From NCBI RefSeq assembly GCF_900269665.1, contig NZ_LT985361.1, forward strand, positions 3,087,439-3,151,438: DNA of 64,000 bases, read 5' to 3'. Every line of letters begins with the position of its first letter. The stretch's first letter is position 1. Under the pieces are notes generated by a model. It saw only the letters and a list, made by a program, of their open reading frames with translations, was not told the origin of the DNA and did not search any database. Position numbers and translations under genes: made by a program. Positions 20,219 to 31,800 of the stretch are shown in pieces. The DNA is from Nocardia suismassiliense. Its GTDB lineage: Bacteria; Actinomycetota; Actinomycetes; Mycobacteriales; Mycobacteriaceae.

Positions 20219-20998
20219 ATGACCTGGCATTATCCGACCATGGTCATTCCCAGCGTGCTGCCGGAACGTCCGACCACCGGAACCCCGTTCGAAACGGGGT
20301 GGCCGGTACGTCTCGCCGACACCGACGGCGACCAACGCCTCCGCCTCGACGCCATCGCCCGCTACCTGCAGGACATCGGCTTCGAGCACCTCGACGCCGT
20401 CGAGGACGGCGACAGCCACCGCGGCTGGGTGGTGCGCCGCACGGTGATCGACGTGCTCAAGCCGATCCAGTTCGGCGAGCGGGTCACCCTGCGCCGCTGG
20501 TGCTCCGGCATGTCCAACCGTTGGTGCAATATGCGCGTGCAGATCTGCGGCAGTAGCGGCGGCCTGGTCGAGACCGAAGCCTTCCTGATCCACTTCGGCA
20601 CCGAGTCCGGCGTGCCCGCCCGGATGAGCGACCGTTTCATGGAGCCCATGCTGGCCAGCACCACCGAACACCGCCTGCGCTGGAAGGCCGCCCTCACCGA
20701 CCCGGCGCCCGCCGGCGACACCACCGGCGTGCAGGTGCGCCCGTTCCCGCTGCGCATCACCGATATCGACATGCTGGACCACGTCAACAACTCGGTCTAC
20801 CTCAGCGGCGTCGAAGAAGTTCTGGCCGAACACGACGACCTGAAGTCGGGCGCGCACCGCGCGATCATCGAGTACACAAAGCCGCTGCGGTCCGGCGATC
20901 ACGTCGAACTGGTCGCCCAACGGGCGGGCTCCATCCTCGACATCTGGTTCGCTGTCGGCGACGAAACCCACGCGGTGACCCGGGTCCTGCCCATCTAA
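20219..20998 (+). CDS. Acyl-ACP thioesterase-like double hotdog protein
   Basis: Protein of 259 aa with two hotdog halves: TGWPVRLADTDGDQRLRLDAIARYLQDIGFEHLD and the second half ITDIDMLDHVNNSVYLSGVEEVL, whose D-x-x-x-HVNN is the typical acyl-ACP/acyl-CoA thioesterase catalytic pattern. It likely releases fatty acids from carrier proteins. The start is unsure: ATG 20219 or ATG 20240 (MVIPSVLPERP), neither with a Shine-Dalgarno sequence. The stop is 1 base from the convergent dehydrogenase stop. Confidence 0.82.
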   Translation: MTWHYPTMVIPSVLPERPTTGTPFETGWPVRLADTDGDQRLRLDAIARYLQDIGFEHLDAVEDGDSHRGWVVRRTVIDVLKPIQFGERVTLRRWCSGMSNRWCNMRVQICGSSGGLVETEAFLIHFGTESGVPARMSDRFMEPMLASTTEHRLRWKAALTDPAPAGDTTGVQVRPFPLRITDIDMLDHVNNSVYLSGVEEVLAEHDDLKSGAHRAIIEYTKPLRSGDHVELVAQRAGSILDIWFAVGDETHAVTRVLPI

Positions 20999-20999
20999 C

Positions 21000-22493
21000 T
21001 CAGGCGGGCCCGGCCAGCTCCGCGACGGTAGCCCGGGCACCCTTGGCGTACAACGAATCCAGCGCCGCCACATAGGCGCTCACGAACCGCGGTTCGTCGA
21101 TCAGATCACCGAAAACGGAACGGTCCCTGAGGAATGCGGTGCGATCGTCCCGCTGGCGGCGAGCCAGCGGGATCAGCCGATCGCGCAACCGGTCCACGAT
21201 CTCGATCGGCTCGCCGTGTTCGTCGACGCCCTCCGCATAACGCGCCCAGCTCGCGACAATCGCCGCCGCACAGGTGATCTCGCCGTTGTCGGCCAGCCGC
21301 TGCCGCACCACCGGCAGCACCCACTTCGGTATGCGATCCGAGGACTCCGCACAGAGCCGCGCCACCGTGTCGCCGATCGCCGGGTTGGCAAACCGCTCGA
21401 GCAACGTCTGCTTGTACTGATCCAGATCGACCCCCGGCACCGGCCGCAAGGTCGGCGTCGCCTCGATATCCATGTACCGCAATAAGAATCGGCGAAACGC
21501 CAGATCCTGGGCAGCGTCGTGCACCAGCCGATAACCGGTGAGATACCCGAAGTACGCCAGCGCCTGATGGCTCGCGTTCAACAGCCGTAGCTTCATCAAC
21601 TCGTAGGGCGCGACATCCTCGACCAACTGCACGCCGACCGCGCCGTAATCAGGTCGCCCGAGCGTGAACGAATCCTCCAGCACCCACTGTGTGAACGGCT
21701 CGGTCACCACCGGCCACCGGTCCACCACCCCGTAGCGCCGTGCGACCTGGGCCGCCGCCTCGGGCGGGGTGACCGGGGTGATCCGGTCGACCATCGAGTT
21801 CGGGAAGCGCACCTCCCGCGCCACCCAGTCGCCGAGCTCGCGGTCGCGCAGCGCGGCGAACGCGCTGAACGTAGTGCGCGCGACGTGCCCGTTCCCCTCG
21901 ATGTTGTCGCACGACAGCACCGTGAACGGCGCGATACCCCGTGCCTTGCGCCGGGCCAGCCCCTCGACGATCAGGCCGAAGAGGGTGGCGGGCACCGCAT
22001 TCGGCGCGAGGTCGGCCTGAATATCCGGAGCTTCGGCATCGAACGCGCCGGTGGTCGCCGAGTAGTGGTAACCACCCTCGGTGACGGTGAGCGAGACGAT
22101 CCGGGTGGCCGGGTCGGCCAGCTTCGCGAGCACCGCCTCGGGATCGTCGGGCGCGTACAGGTACTCGACGATCGAGCCGATCACTCGTGTATTCCAACGG
22201 CCGTCCGGGGTCAGCACCGACAGCGTGTACAGCCCGTCCTGTGCGGTCAGCGCATCGCGCATCCGGCGGTCGGCGGGCAACACACCCACGCCGCAGATGC
22301 CCCATTCGCGCGCCTCGCCGCGTTCCAGCAGCCGGTCGATATACATCGCCTGATGCGCGCGGTGAAACCCGCCGACGCCGAAATGAACTATGCCGGTAAT
22401 GATTTCGGACCGGTCATAAGTCGGTACCGCAATGCCGGTATCGAGTCCCGGCAACATGGCGGCTTGCAGCGCAGCGCTGGTGTCCCTGGTCAT
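21000..22493 (-). CDS. Mannitol dehydrogenase-family polyol/uronate oxidoreductase
   Basis: NAD(P)-dependent long-chain dehydrogenase of 497 aa for mannitol, arabinitol or fructuronate-type substrates. The N-terminal Rossmann start is IVHFGVGGFHRAHQAMYIDRLL. The catalytic K-x5-N-x2-H pattern is seen in KLRLLNASHQALAYFG (~301). The family does not tell the sugar alcohol. ATG at 22493 with GGGGTGG upstream is preferred over GTG at 22520. There is no transporter or sugar kinase next to it. Confidence 0.9.
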   Translation of the reverse strand: MTRDTSAALQAAMLPGLDTGIAVPTYDRSEIITGIVHFGVGGFHRAHQAMYIDRLLERGEAREWGICGVGVLPADRRMRDALTAQDGLYTLSVLTPDGRWNTRVIGSIVEYLYAPDDPEAVLAKLADPATRIVSLTVTEGGYHYSATTGAFDAEAPDIQADLAPNAVPATLFGLIVEGLARRKARGIAPFTVLSCDNIEGNGHVARTTFSAFAALRDRELGDWVAREVRFPNSMVDRITPVTPPEAAAQVARRYGVVDRWPVVTEPFTQWVLEDSFTLGRPDYGAVGVQLVEDVAPYELMKLRLLNASHQALAYFGYLTGYRLVHDAAQDLAFRRFLLRYMDIEATPTLRPVPGVDLDQYKQTLLERFANPAIGDTVARLCAESSDRIPKWVLPVVRQRLADNGEITCAAAIVASWARYAEGVDEHGEPIEIVDRLRDRLIPLARRQRDDRTAFLRDRSVFGDLIDEPRFVSAYVAALDSLYAKGARATVAELAGPA

Positions 22494-22802
22494 AACCACC
22501 CCGTCAGTGTTGTGCGTCACACTTCGGATGCCACCCTCGATGGCAGTAGTTCACCTGCTGAGCATATGCGTAGATTTCCTGAGGGCCGTAGGGCCACCGT
22601 CTCATCTCGCCCGATGACGTCAGGCTCGCAGCGCGCACAGTATTCGCTGTTCGGCCACCTCATCTGTGAGACCGAATGGTGCTCCGACAAGAACACTGCG
22701 TTACCACTTCGTGTGCGGACAAATCCACTGGCGGCTACTAACGTTCCGTAGCGGAGCGGTCGCACCCCTCGCCGCTGCACGACTACCGCACCGGAGGTTT
22801 GC
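22494..22802. other. Divergent promoter region, dehydrogenase / amidohydrolase
   Basis: 309 bases without a gene. AGTGT (22506-22510) and ACACT (22519-22523) form a small inverted repeat 13 bases before the dehydrogenase start; its right half matches a CRP half site, the left half only weakly. A promoter for the amidohydrolase is proposed separately. Confidence 0.4.
22716..22744 (+). promoter_or_regulatory. Possible promoter of the amidohydrolase gene
   Basis: CGGACA (22716-22721) and TAACGT (22739-22744) are spaced by 17 bases and lie about 60 bases before the GTG start. The -10 fits TANNNT; the -35 matches TTGACA at four positions. Confidence 0.35.
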
Positions 22803-23888
22803 GTGACCGTCGACTCCCCAGCGATCGGTAAGACCGCTCTGCGCAACGTCCGTGTCTTCGATGGCGCGGAGCTGACCGAGCCGACCACGGTGGTGATCGA
22901 CGGCGCGGTGATCGGCACCGATGCCGGCGGCGCCGAGAGTCTCGACGGCCACGGGGCGATCCTGCTACCCGGCCTCATCGACGCCCACGTGCACCTACAC
23001 GGCCCGGAATCGCTCGACCAGCTCGTCACGCACGGCGTCACCACGGCACTGGACATGACCACCTGGCCGCCCGAGCAGCTCGCGGCGCTGCGTAACCGGC
23101 CGGGCACCACCGACATTCGTAGTGCGGGAACGCCGATCATCGGTCCGGGCGGTACGCACGCCCGCATCCCCGGCCTGGCCGAGCACGCGGTGATCCACGG
23201 ACCGGAGGCGGCCGAGGCGATGGTCGCCGAGCGTGCCGCGGCCGGCTCGGACTACATCAAATTGGTGCTCGAAGCGCCGGGGGAGGGCGGTCCGGACGAA
23301 GCCTCCGCCAAGGCGGTCGTCACCGCAGCGCGGGCCAAGGACCTCCGAATCGTCATCCACGCAGCATCTTTGGGTGCCTATGCACTGGCACTGGACGTCG
23401 GCGGCGACGTCATCACCCACGTCCCGATGGACGGTCAGCTGCCCGCGGAGGCGGTGCGCCGGATGGCGGAGGAAGGGCGCGTCGCCGCGCCCACCCTCGT
23501 CATGATGCAGGGTGTGGCAACAACTTTGGGCATCCTGGGTTTCGCCGACTGCCTCGCCAGCGTCGCGACGCTACACGCCGCCGGAGTGCCCGTCCTCGCG
23601 GGCAGCGACGCCAACGCCGAACCCGGCGTCCCCTTCCAGCCCGCGCACGGCGACTCGCTGCACCGCGAGCTGGAACTGCTCGTCACCGCGGGCCTGCCCC
23701 CGGCCGAGGCGCTGCGCGCCGCGACCACGGCGCCCGCCACCCACTTCGGCCTGCGCGACCGCGGCACGATCGCACCGGGTATGCGCGCCGATCTCGTGCT
23801 GCTCGACGGCGACCCGCTGTCCGACATCCACGCCACCCGCGCCATTGCCCAGGTTTGGTGTGGTGGCGTTTCACACGCGATGAGTTAG
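22803..23888 (+). CDS. Amidohydrolase-superfamily protein
   Basis: Metal-dependent hydrolase of 361 aa. It shows the superfamily order: DAHVHLH (~61-67), Lys in SDYIKLVLEAPG, HAASLGA, DVITHVPMDG and the Asp in AGSDANAEPG, then EALRAATTAPATHFG and the closing sandwich (GMRADLVLLDGDPLSDI). Relatives include imidazolonepropionase-like and prolidase-type enzymes; the substrate is unknown. GTG at 22803 with GGAGG nine bases before it. It is convergent with an IclR regulator, separated by a strong hairpin. Confidence 0.88.
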   Translation: MTVDSPAIGKTALRNVRVFDGAELTEPTTVVIDGAVIGTDAGGAESLDGHGAILLPGLIDAHVHLHGPESLDQLVTHGVTTALDMTTWPPEQLAALRNRPGTTDIRSAGTPIIGPGGTHARIPGLAEHAVIHGPEAAEAMVAERAAAGSDYIKLVLEAPGEGGPDEASAKAVVTAARAKDLRIVIHAASLGAYALALDVGGDVITHVPMDGQLPAEAVRRMAEEGRVAAPTLVMMQGVATTLGILGFADCLASVATLHAAGVPVLAGSDANAEPGVPFQPAHGDSLHRELELLVTAGLPPAEALRAATTAPATHFGLRDRGTIAPGMRADLVLLDGDPLSDIHATRAIAQVWCGGVSHAMS

Positions 23889-23900
23889 GTGCGAGCCGTC

Positions 23901-23932
23901 GGGGTGCCGCCCCACTGCCTGGGCGGCACCCC
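23901..23932. terminator. Bidirectional hairpin terminator
   Basis: GGGGTGCCGCCC (23901-23912) pairs perfectly with GGGCGGCACCCC (23921-23932) over an 8-base loop, between the convergent amidohydrolase and IclR genes. No T-run on either side. Confidence 0.6.
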
Positions 23933-23946
23933 CACGACTCCCGCGC

Positions 23947-24696
23947 TCAGAGCGACATAGCCCCCTGTGACCGCAGCAGCCGGGTGAGATTGGCGCTCAC
24001 CAGCCCCGCCGTGCGCACCACCGCCTCGGCCAGCGCGGGCAGCCGGTTCAGCTCACCCACCGTCGCCGCCAGCGCGGCGACCACCTCGCCGCCCGGGCCG
24101 CGCACCGGCGCCGCGACGCAGGCCAGCCCGAACCGGCTCAGGTCGGTGTCGTAGGCGAGACCCCGCTCCCGTGCCAAGGTGACCTGACGGCTCCACTCGC
24201 GGGGCGAAAACCCCTCGGGTGGTTGGTGATTCGGATGACCGATGGCCAGCACCTGTTCGGCGGCGGTGCCCGAGGGCAGCAGCGTCCCCGCCCGCAGCGG
24301 GAAGACCGCATCGATCTCCCGCCCGATGCCGCCGATCAACATCGTGTGCCCCCGATCGGTCACCGAGAGACTGAAGCCGCCCCGATCCGAGGTCGCCGTC
24401 AATTGCCCCAGCGGCCGGGCCGAGGCAGCCCGCAGCAACCGCGCCGGTTGCCAGGTCTGCCCGAGCCGAAACACCCGGGGTCCGATCTGATAGCGCCCGC
24501 TGCGGCGCTGCACTGCTCCTTCCGCGACCAATTGATTGAGTAACCGATAGGCCGTTGCCTTCGGTAGTCCTGCCGCCGACGCGAGCTGGGTCAAGCCCAG
24601 CTCGGCACCGTGCGCGAGCGCCTCCAGCAGGGCAAATGCCCCCTCGAGCACGCCACGGCCCCCCAAGGCCGCCTTTTCCATCGTCGCTTCGTTCAC
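23947..24696 (-). CDS. IclR-family transcriptional regulator
   Basis: Protein of 249 aa: winged helix-turn-helix (~14-75, LEGAFALLEALAHGAELGLTQLASAAGLPKATAYRLLNQLVAEG), then the IclR effector domain with TMLIGGIGREIDAVFPLRAG and LACVAAPVRGPGGEVVAALA. GTG at 24696 has GGGAGG eight bases before it. IclR proteins often control nearby catabolic genes, here possibly the convergent amidohydrolase or the divergent lysin/Tc locus; this is inference from position. Confidence 0.92.
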   Translation of the reverse strand: MNEATMEKAALGGRGVLEGAFALLEALAHGAELGLTQLASAAGLPKATAYRLLNQLVAEGAVQRRSGRYQIGPRVFRLGQTWQPARLLRAASARPLGQLTATSDRGGFSLSVTDRGHTMLIGGIGREIDAVFPLRAGTLLPSGTAAEQVLAIGHPNHQPPEGFSPREWSRQVTLARERGLAYDTDLSRFGLACVAAPVRGPGGEVVAALAATVGELNRLPALAEAVVRTAGLVSANLTRLLRSQGAMSL

Positions 24697-24724
24697 TCTC
24701 TGTCCTCCCGTGCAGATACTGCAA

Positions 24725-24781
24725 CGAACCGAGCACGTGCTTCATATCGTTCGCGGTCCGACAAATGGAACGCTCGGTTCG
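24725..24781. promoter_or_regulatory. Inverted repeat in the IclR / lysin intergenic region
   Basis: CGAACCGAGC (24725-24734) recurs as its exact complement GCTCGGTTCG (24772-24781), and GAAC-GCTCG-GTTC (24768-24780) forms a small palindrome at the right arm. It sits 29 bases upstream of the IclR start, the usual place for autoregulation. The rest of the 304-base gap (24697-25000) holds no gene I can support. Confidence 0.4.
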
Positions 24782-25000
24782 CTCATCAGACCGACAACTA
24801 CCCCGGCCCGCCGGCCGGCTACAGCATTGGCCCTGTCGCGCTGAGCGGGCACCGGCGGTTCTTTGCTACAGGGAAGAGTCTCCGGTCCGCGCCCTTCACT
24901 CACGTTTCATCGACGTCTCACGGGGTCGCGAGGCGGGGAAATCGGCGGTGCGACGACCACTCGGGGGAAATTTCGGGCAGACGAAATCGAGGGAGATCCA

Positions 25001-25822
25001 ATGGTCGACAGTTTTTTCGCGGACGTGTCATATTTTCAGGTGCCGGTAGACGATGCCTATCCGCACGCGATACTCAGCTTCCGGTCCAACGACGGCGACT
25101 TCCGCGACGCCAACTTCGCCGCTAACTACGAATGGGCGTGCCGGGCAGTCGATTCGGGACGCCTGGCGTGCTTCATCGTGTACTTCTACTGGCGGCCGAA
25201 CTGGCTGGAGACCGTCGAAACCCACCGCGACATGGTCGCGCGAATGGGCGGCCCGCACCCGCGGATGATCAGCATGATCGACGTCGAATCGGGCGGTAAT
25301 CCCGGCGGCGACCAGTCCGACGGCATCAACGCGTCGTACTGGAATCTGGTTGAGTGGCTCGGCGACCGGCGGCGGGTGATCGCCTACGCGAATCGCGGCG
25401 ACTTCTTCGATATGTGGGCCAACCGCCCCGAAGGCGGGCGCATGGTCGGCGCGGGCTACGGCCGCAACCCGAATCTGCCCGGCCAGCTGGCCCACCAATA
25501 CACCGACGGTCAGGGCTTCGGCGGCGGCCTGCCCGAGGGCTGCCCGCCGTTCGGCGACTGCGACATGAACATCGCCTACGGCATGTCGCCCCAAGACTTC
25601 GCCGCGGCGTGCGGCGTCGGAATAGAGGAGGAATTCATGTCCGCATTGAACGAAACGGAACAGCGCGAGCTGCTGGACAAGACCCGCGAGATCTGGATCC
25701 AGCTGCACGGCCCGCAGGGCTCCGGCTGGCCGCAGCTCGGCCAGAACGAGCAGGGTCAGAACCGCACCCCGGTCGACGCGCTCGCGGCCGTGGAGGACGC
25801 GCTGCAAAGCCCCCGGAAATAA
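25001..25822 (+). CDS. Phage-type lysin, glycoside hydrolase (GH25-like) fold
   Basis: Protein of 273 aa without signal peptide. Residues 1-~205 look like a GH25-type TIM barrel as in actinophage LysA proteins: it starts FFADVSYFQVPVDDAYPHAILSF, has MISMIDVESGG with acidic residues at the usual catalytic place, and ends HQYTDGQGFGG...DMNIAYG. After a linker, residues ~212-273 (LNETEQRELLDKTREIWIQL and GQNRTPVDALAAVEDAL) form a small helical module often found at the C-terminus of actinophage lysins. ATG at 25001 with GGGAGA upstream. It is 39 bases before the TcB-TcC gene and on the same strand, so it belongs to the toxin locus. Likely substrate is peptidoglycan; enzymatic activity is not proven by sequence. 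Confidence 0.72.
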   Translation: MVDSFFADVSYFQVPVDDAYPHAILSFRSNDGDFRDANFAANYEWACRAVDSGRLACFIVYFYWRPNWLETVETHRDMVARMGGPHPRMISMIDVESGGNPGGDQSDGINASYWNLVEWLGDRRRVIAYANRGDFFDMWANRPEGGRMVGAGYGRNPNLPGQLAHQYTDGQGFGGGLPEGCPPFGDCDMNIAYGMSPQDFAAACGVGIEEEFMSALNETEQRELLDKTREIWIQLHGPQGSGWPQLGQNEQGQNRTPVDALAAVEDALQSPRK

Positions 25823-25861
25823 GTCGCCCGCAGTCCCTACATCGACAAGGACGAGACACCC

Positions 25862-28800
25862 ATGCCACAGCCTGTGCCGGAAAACCGGACCGAGCCCGAT
25901 CGCCGACCCGACCGAAGCTCGCCGCCATCGTCGGCCACCGCCGGCACTCGCGAGTCCGGTGCGGCACCGGACCGTGATCAACCGTCGCTGTCGTTGCCCA
26001 AGGCAGGTGGCGCGATCCGCGGCATGGGGGAGAAGTTCGCGGCCGACCCCGTGACCGGCACAGCGGCGGTGACGGTACCGGTGCCGCTCACCCCGGGTCG
26101 GGCCGAGATGACGCCACAGCTGAATCTCGGCTACGACTCCGGGGCGGGCAACGGGCCGTTCGGGCTCGGTTGGTCGATGGACGTGCCGTCGATCTCGCGC
26201 AAGACCGACAAGGGGTTGCCCCGCTATCTGGACGAGATCGATGTGTTCCAGCTGTCCGGTGCGGAAGATCTGGTGCCTGCGGTGTTTCCGGCGCGGCGCG
26301 GCGAAGGCGCCTTCGATGTGGTCGCCTATCGGCCGCGGACCGAAGGGTTGTATTCGAGGATCGAGCGGTGGTGTGACCGAAATTCGGGGGACACGCATTG
26401 GCGGGTGACTTCAACAGCGAACGTCACCAGTGTGTTCGGCCGCAACGGCGCGGCCCGCATCGCCGATCCGGCCGACCCCGACCGGGTCTTCCGGTGGCTG
26501 CTGGAAGAGACCGCCGATGATCGCGGAAATCTGGTCCGCTATGAGTACAAGCCGGAGGACCGGGCAGGGGTGGACCCGGGTGCGCCGTGCGAGCGCAATC
26601 GCGACACCGTGGTCAACCGCTATCTCAAGCGGGTTCGGTACGGCAATTCGACACCCGGACAGCCGGACTTCTGCTTCGAGGTGGTGCTCGACTACGGTGA
26701 GCACGACGAGGCGGCGCCGACCCCTGATGGTGTCGCGCCTTGGAAGGTGCGACGAGATCCGTTCTCTACGAGACGATCCGGTTTCGAGATCCGCACGTAC
26801 CGGTTGTGCGACCGAATCCTGATGTTTCACCGTATCGCCGAACTCGCCGCCGAGCCGGTGCTGGTGTCCGCGACGAACCTGGGCTACCTGCCCGATCCCG
26901 CGGCGACGAAGCTGATCGAGGCGACGCAGGCGGGCTATCTGCGGGCCGGCGGGGCGTACATGCGTAACGACTTGCCGCCGGTGAGTTTCCAGTACACAGA
27001 GCGGACCGTCTCCCGCACGATCCATCCTCTGACGACAGAAGATCGCGCAGTGCCGCCGCGGCTGGACGACGGCTACCGCTGGATCGACCTGGACGGCGAA
27101 GGCCTCTCCGGGATCCTGGCCGAGGAGGGCGGCGCCTGGTACTACCGCGCCAACCGGGGTGGCGGGACCGTCGCCACGCCGCGGGCCGTCGATCCGCTGC
27201 CGGTGGGCGCGAGTCTGGCAGGCGGGCGGCAGTTGTTGGATCTGGCAGGCGACGGCACCCGGGCATTGGCCGATTTCGCCGGTGTGGCAGCGGGTTTCCA
27301 TCGGCGCACCGCCGACGGCGGCTGGGCCGACTTCGCCACCTTCAGCTCGTTGCCGGTGGTGTCGTGGGCAGACCCGAACCTGCGGTTCGTCGATTTGAGC
27401 GGTGACGGGCTCGCGGATGTGCTGCTCACCGAGAGCGAGGGTTTCCGCTGGCATCCCTCGGCAGGTCTAGACGGTTTCGGCGCGGCGTGCCGAGTATCGA
27501 ACGCGGCCACCGAGGAACACGGCCCGCGGCTGGTGTTCGCCGACCCCGAGCAGAGTGTCTACCTGGCGGACATGACCGGCGACGGGCTCACCGATCTGGT
27601 CCGTATCCGCAACGGCGAGATCGCCTACTGGCCCAACCTGGGCTACGGCCGGTTCGGCCCGAAGGTGCCGATGTCCGGGGCGCCGGTGTTCGATCACCCG
27701 GATCGGTTCGACCAGCGCCGGATTCGGCTCGCCGACATCGACGGCAGCGCGCCGACGGATCTGATCTATCTGGGTCCGGACCGGATCTCGTTGTGGTTCA
27801 ACGAGTCCGGCAACTCCTGGAGTGCCGCCGAGACGATCACCGGCTTCGGTGCCCCGGATGTGGCAGGCACCACCACGGTGGCGGATGTGCTCGGCAAGGG
27901 CACCGCTTGTCTGGTAGTGGCCGAGCCGCGACCGGACTTCGACCCGCAGGTCCGCTACCTCGACCTCATGGCGGCGGGCAAGCCGCACCTGCTGTCGTCG
28001 GTCGACAACAACCGCGGCCTGCGTACCACGATCAGCTACGAATCGTCCACGACGCACTACCTGGCCGATCAAGCGGCGAACAACCCGTGGGCGACCCTGT
28101 TGCCCTTTCCGGTGCAGGTGGTGTCGGTGGTCCGGACGCGCGACGATGTCGCCGACACCACACTGGTCGCGACCTACCGTTACCGCCACGGCTACTACGA
28201 CGCTGTCGAGCGCGAATTCCGTGGATTCGGCTACGTCGAACAGCGGGACGCGCTGTCGTTCGCCGGGGCGGATGACCGGCTGTATCAGCCTCCCGCGGTC
28301 GTCAAACGCTGGCAACACACCGGCTGGTACCGCGACGGTGCTCGGCTCTCCACCCAGTTCGCCACCGAATACCACGCCTACGACAGGGATTTCGATCTCA
28401 CCGACACGCTGTTGCCCGCAGGGCTGACGCCCGAAGAAGAGCGCGAGGCGGCGCGCGCGTTGCGCGGTCACGTCCTACGAGAAGAGGTTTACGCCGAGGA
28501 CGACCATGGCGAACTCGGCGAGCCGTATTCGGTGACCGAATCGAATTATCGGCCGCGCCTGCTGCAGCCGCGCGGATCGGCGCCGTACTGCGTGATCGCC
28601 GTCGATCCGGGTGAGACGTTGACCGTGCACACCGAACGGCGGGCCGAAGATCCGCGGATCGGGCACACGGTCACCTTGGACGTCGACGAGTGGGGGAACG
28701 TGTTGCGCGCGGCGCGGATCGCATACCCGCGCCGTCGCCCCGCCGCCACCGCGCAGGGGCTGTTGCACGTGATGGTCAGCGAACACGAGGTACGCAACGA

Positions 28801-31800
28801 TGTGACCGCCGGTGACAGCTGGCGGGTCGGCATCTCGATCGAGGGTCGCGAATATGAGGTCGGCGGGCTCTCGCGAGGCGGCCGCATCTTCACCGAGACC
28901 GAGCTGCGGGACGGATTGACACTCGCCGCCCGCCACGAAATCCCCTATCAGGAAGAGCTTTCCGGCGCACGCGAAGAGCGCAGGCTGATCTCCCGAACCC
29001 AGCAGACCTATGCCGCCGCCGATGCGTCCACCGAACTGCCGCTCGGTCATTTCGCCGTGCCTGCCCTGCCATGGCGCTCCTACCGCCAGGTGTTCGCGGC
29101 CGGACAGGTGGCGAAGCTGTACGGCACCGAGGTCACCGACGACATGCTCAGCGAAGCCGGATATCTGCTGCGAGAAGGCGTTTGGTGGTTGCCGTCAGGC
29201 AGGCAGGCCTTCGATCCGGCGCGTTTCTATCTGCCGGTGTCCTACCTCGACGCGTTCGGCGCGACCTGGCAGATCGCCTATGAACGCCACCTCCTGAGGC
29301 AGACCGGCAGCACCGATCCGGTCGGCAACGTGGTCACCGCTTCGATCAACTACCGCGTGCTACAGCCGTGGCTGCTCACCGACCCGAACGACAATCGCAC
29401 CGCCGTCCGTTTCGACCCGCTCGGCATGGTGATCGCCACCGCGGCGCTCGGGAAGGACGGCAGAGATGAGGGTGACATCCTCGACCTGACCACGTCGGAA
29501 CCCTCCGACACCGATCGGCCCACCACCTGGTTGACCTACGACCTGACCGCGCGTCCGGTGCGACTGCGCACCTTCGAGCGCGAGCAGCACCGCGCGGCGA
29601 ACAGCCGGGTGCGGGAGTCGCGGACCTACGTCGACGGCAGCGGCCGCGTCATCCTGGCGAAGGTACCGGCGGAACCGGGCGCCGACGGCGCGCCCCGCTG
29701 GGTGGGCACCGGTCGGACGATCTACGACAATAAAGGCAACCCGATCAAGAAGTACGAACCGTACTTCGCCCTCGACGCGGAGTTCGACACCGAACCGGAC
29801 GTGGTGCGGCACGGGGTGACCTCGATCCTCTCCTACGACCCACTCGGCAGACTCGTCCGCACCGATTTCCCCGACGGCACCCTCAGCCGGGTCACCTTCG
29901 ACGCGTGGGCGCAACATGAATGGGACCGCAACGACACGGTTCTCGAAAGCCGTTGGTACGCCGATAGAATCACCTTGCCCACGAACGATCCGCGTTATCT
30001 GTCCGCGAAAGCCACGGAGCCGCACGCGGGTACGTATGGCACCACCGAGCTCGACGCCCTGGGCCGGGCGCATATCGTCATTGTCGACAACGGCGCCGAG
30101 AAGTTGCCGACCACCGTTGTCCACGACGTGCAGGGCCACGCGCTGGTCACCCTCGATCCGCGCGAAATACGGGTGTTGGAGCAGGAATTCGACATGCTCG
30201 GGCGGTCGGCGCATGCCCGAAGTCGCGATGCGGGCGAGCGGTGGCTGCTGGTCGACGTCACCGGACAACCGGTGCGCTCGTGGGATGGCCGCGGCACGGT
30301 CCAGCGCTTCCGCTACGACGAATTGCGTCGTCCCACTCACGCTTACGCCGCCGGCCCCGGCGCGGCGGAGCGCCTGCGTGTGCGCGGCTTTTACGGTGAC
30401 GACCTCGACAACGGCGCCGCCGACAACCTGCGCTCCCGGCCATACCTCGTCTTCGACGGCGCGGGCGTGCTGCGCAGCGCTCAGGTCGACTTCAAGGGCA
30501 ATCTGGTGGCCGGCGAGCGCCGACTGGCGGCGGACCCGTTCACCGAACCGGATTGGTCGATCTTGTCCGACATCACGGACCCGGAGCAGGCGCTCCGTGC
30601 GGCGACGCGGCTACTCGAGCCGACGGTGTACCGCAGCACCACGGACTACGACGCGCTGAATCGGCCGACTCGGATCGGCACGCCGGACGGCAGTACGACG
30701 AAGCCTTCCTACAACGAAGCGAACCTGTTGGAGCGCCTCGAAACTCAGCTCCGCGGTAGCACCGAATGGACGGCGTTCGTCACCGGGACCGAATACAACG
30801 CGCGCGGCCAACGATTGCTCGTCACCTCGGGTTGCGGCACCGACACCCGTTACGACTACGAGCCTGACACCTTCCGCCTCGCCGCCGTGGACACCCGCGC
30901 GAACAACGGCCCGGTCTTGCAAGCGCTGCGCTACGCCTACGACCCGGCCGGGAACGTCAGCGTCGCAGCCGATCCCGCGCAGCAGACGGTCTTCTTCGCG
31001 AATGCCGCCGTCGGCGCCACCCGAACGTTCACCTACGACCCGAGCTACCGGCTCGCCACGGCGACCGGCCGCGAACACATCGGCCAGACCACCCAACCGG
31101 GCCCGGACGAACCCGCGACCGCGCCGATCCCGCACGCCAACGACAGCAGCGCCATGCGCGCATACACCGAGACATACACCTACGACAAGAGCGGCAACAT
31201 CAGCACCGTCACCCACGCCGCCGCCGACGGCAGCCGCAGCCGCCGCCATTCGACGGCTGCCGATAGTAATCGCTTGCTGGCCAACAGCATTCCCGGCGAT
31301 CCGGACGGTCGGTTCACCGCCGTCTACACCTACGACGCCAACGGCAACATCACCTCGATGCCGCACCTGGCCACCATGGACTGGGACCCCGACAACCGTC
31401 TGGTCCATGTCGACCTGGGCGGCGGTGGCGACGCCTACTACCAATACGATTCCACCGGCCAGCGCGTGCGCGCGACGATCCGCAACAACGCCACCACGGA
31501 CACCCGAATCTACCTGGGCAACACCGAGATCTACCTCCGTGTCACCGCGGGCACCATCCGCACCCGCAGGGAGTCCCTGCACATACTCGACGGCACCAGC
31601 CGCATCGCGCTGGTCGAAACAACCACCATCGACAATCGTCTCCCGGTTCCGAATCCCCGCCCGGTGCACCGCTATCAACTGACCGACCACCTCGGTTCCG
31701 CCACAATCGAACTGAGCGATACCGCCGCGGTCCTCTCCTACGAGGAATTCCACCCCTTCGGCACCACCTCCTACCGATCCGCCGCCGGGGCCGCCGAGAC

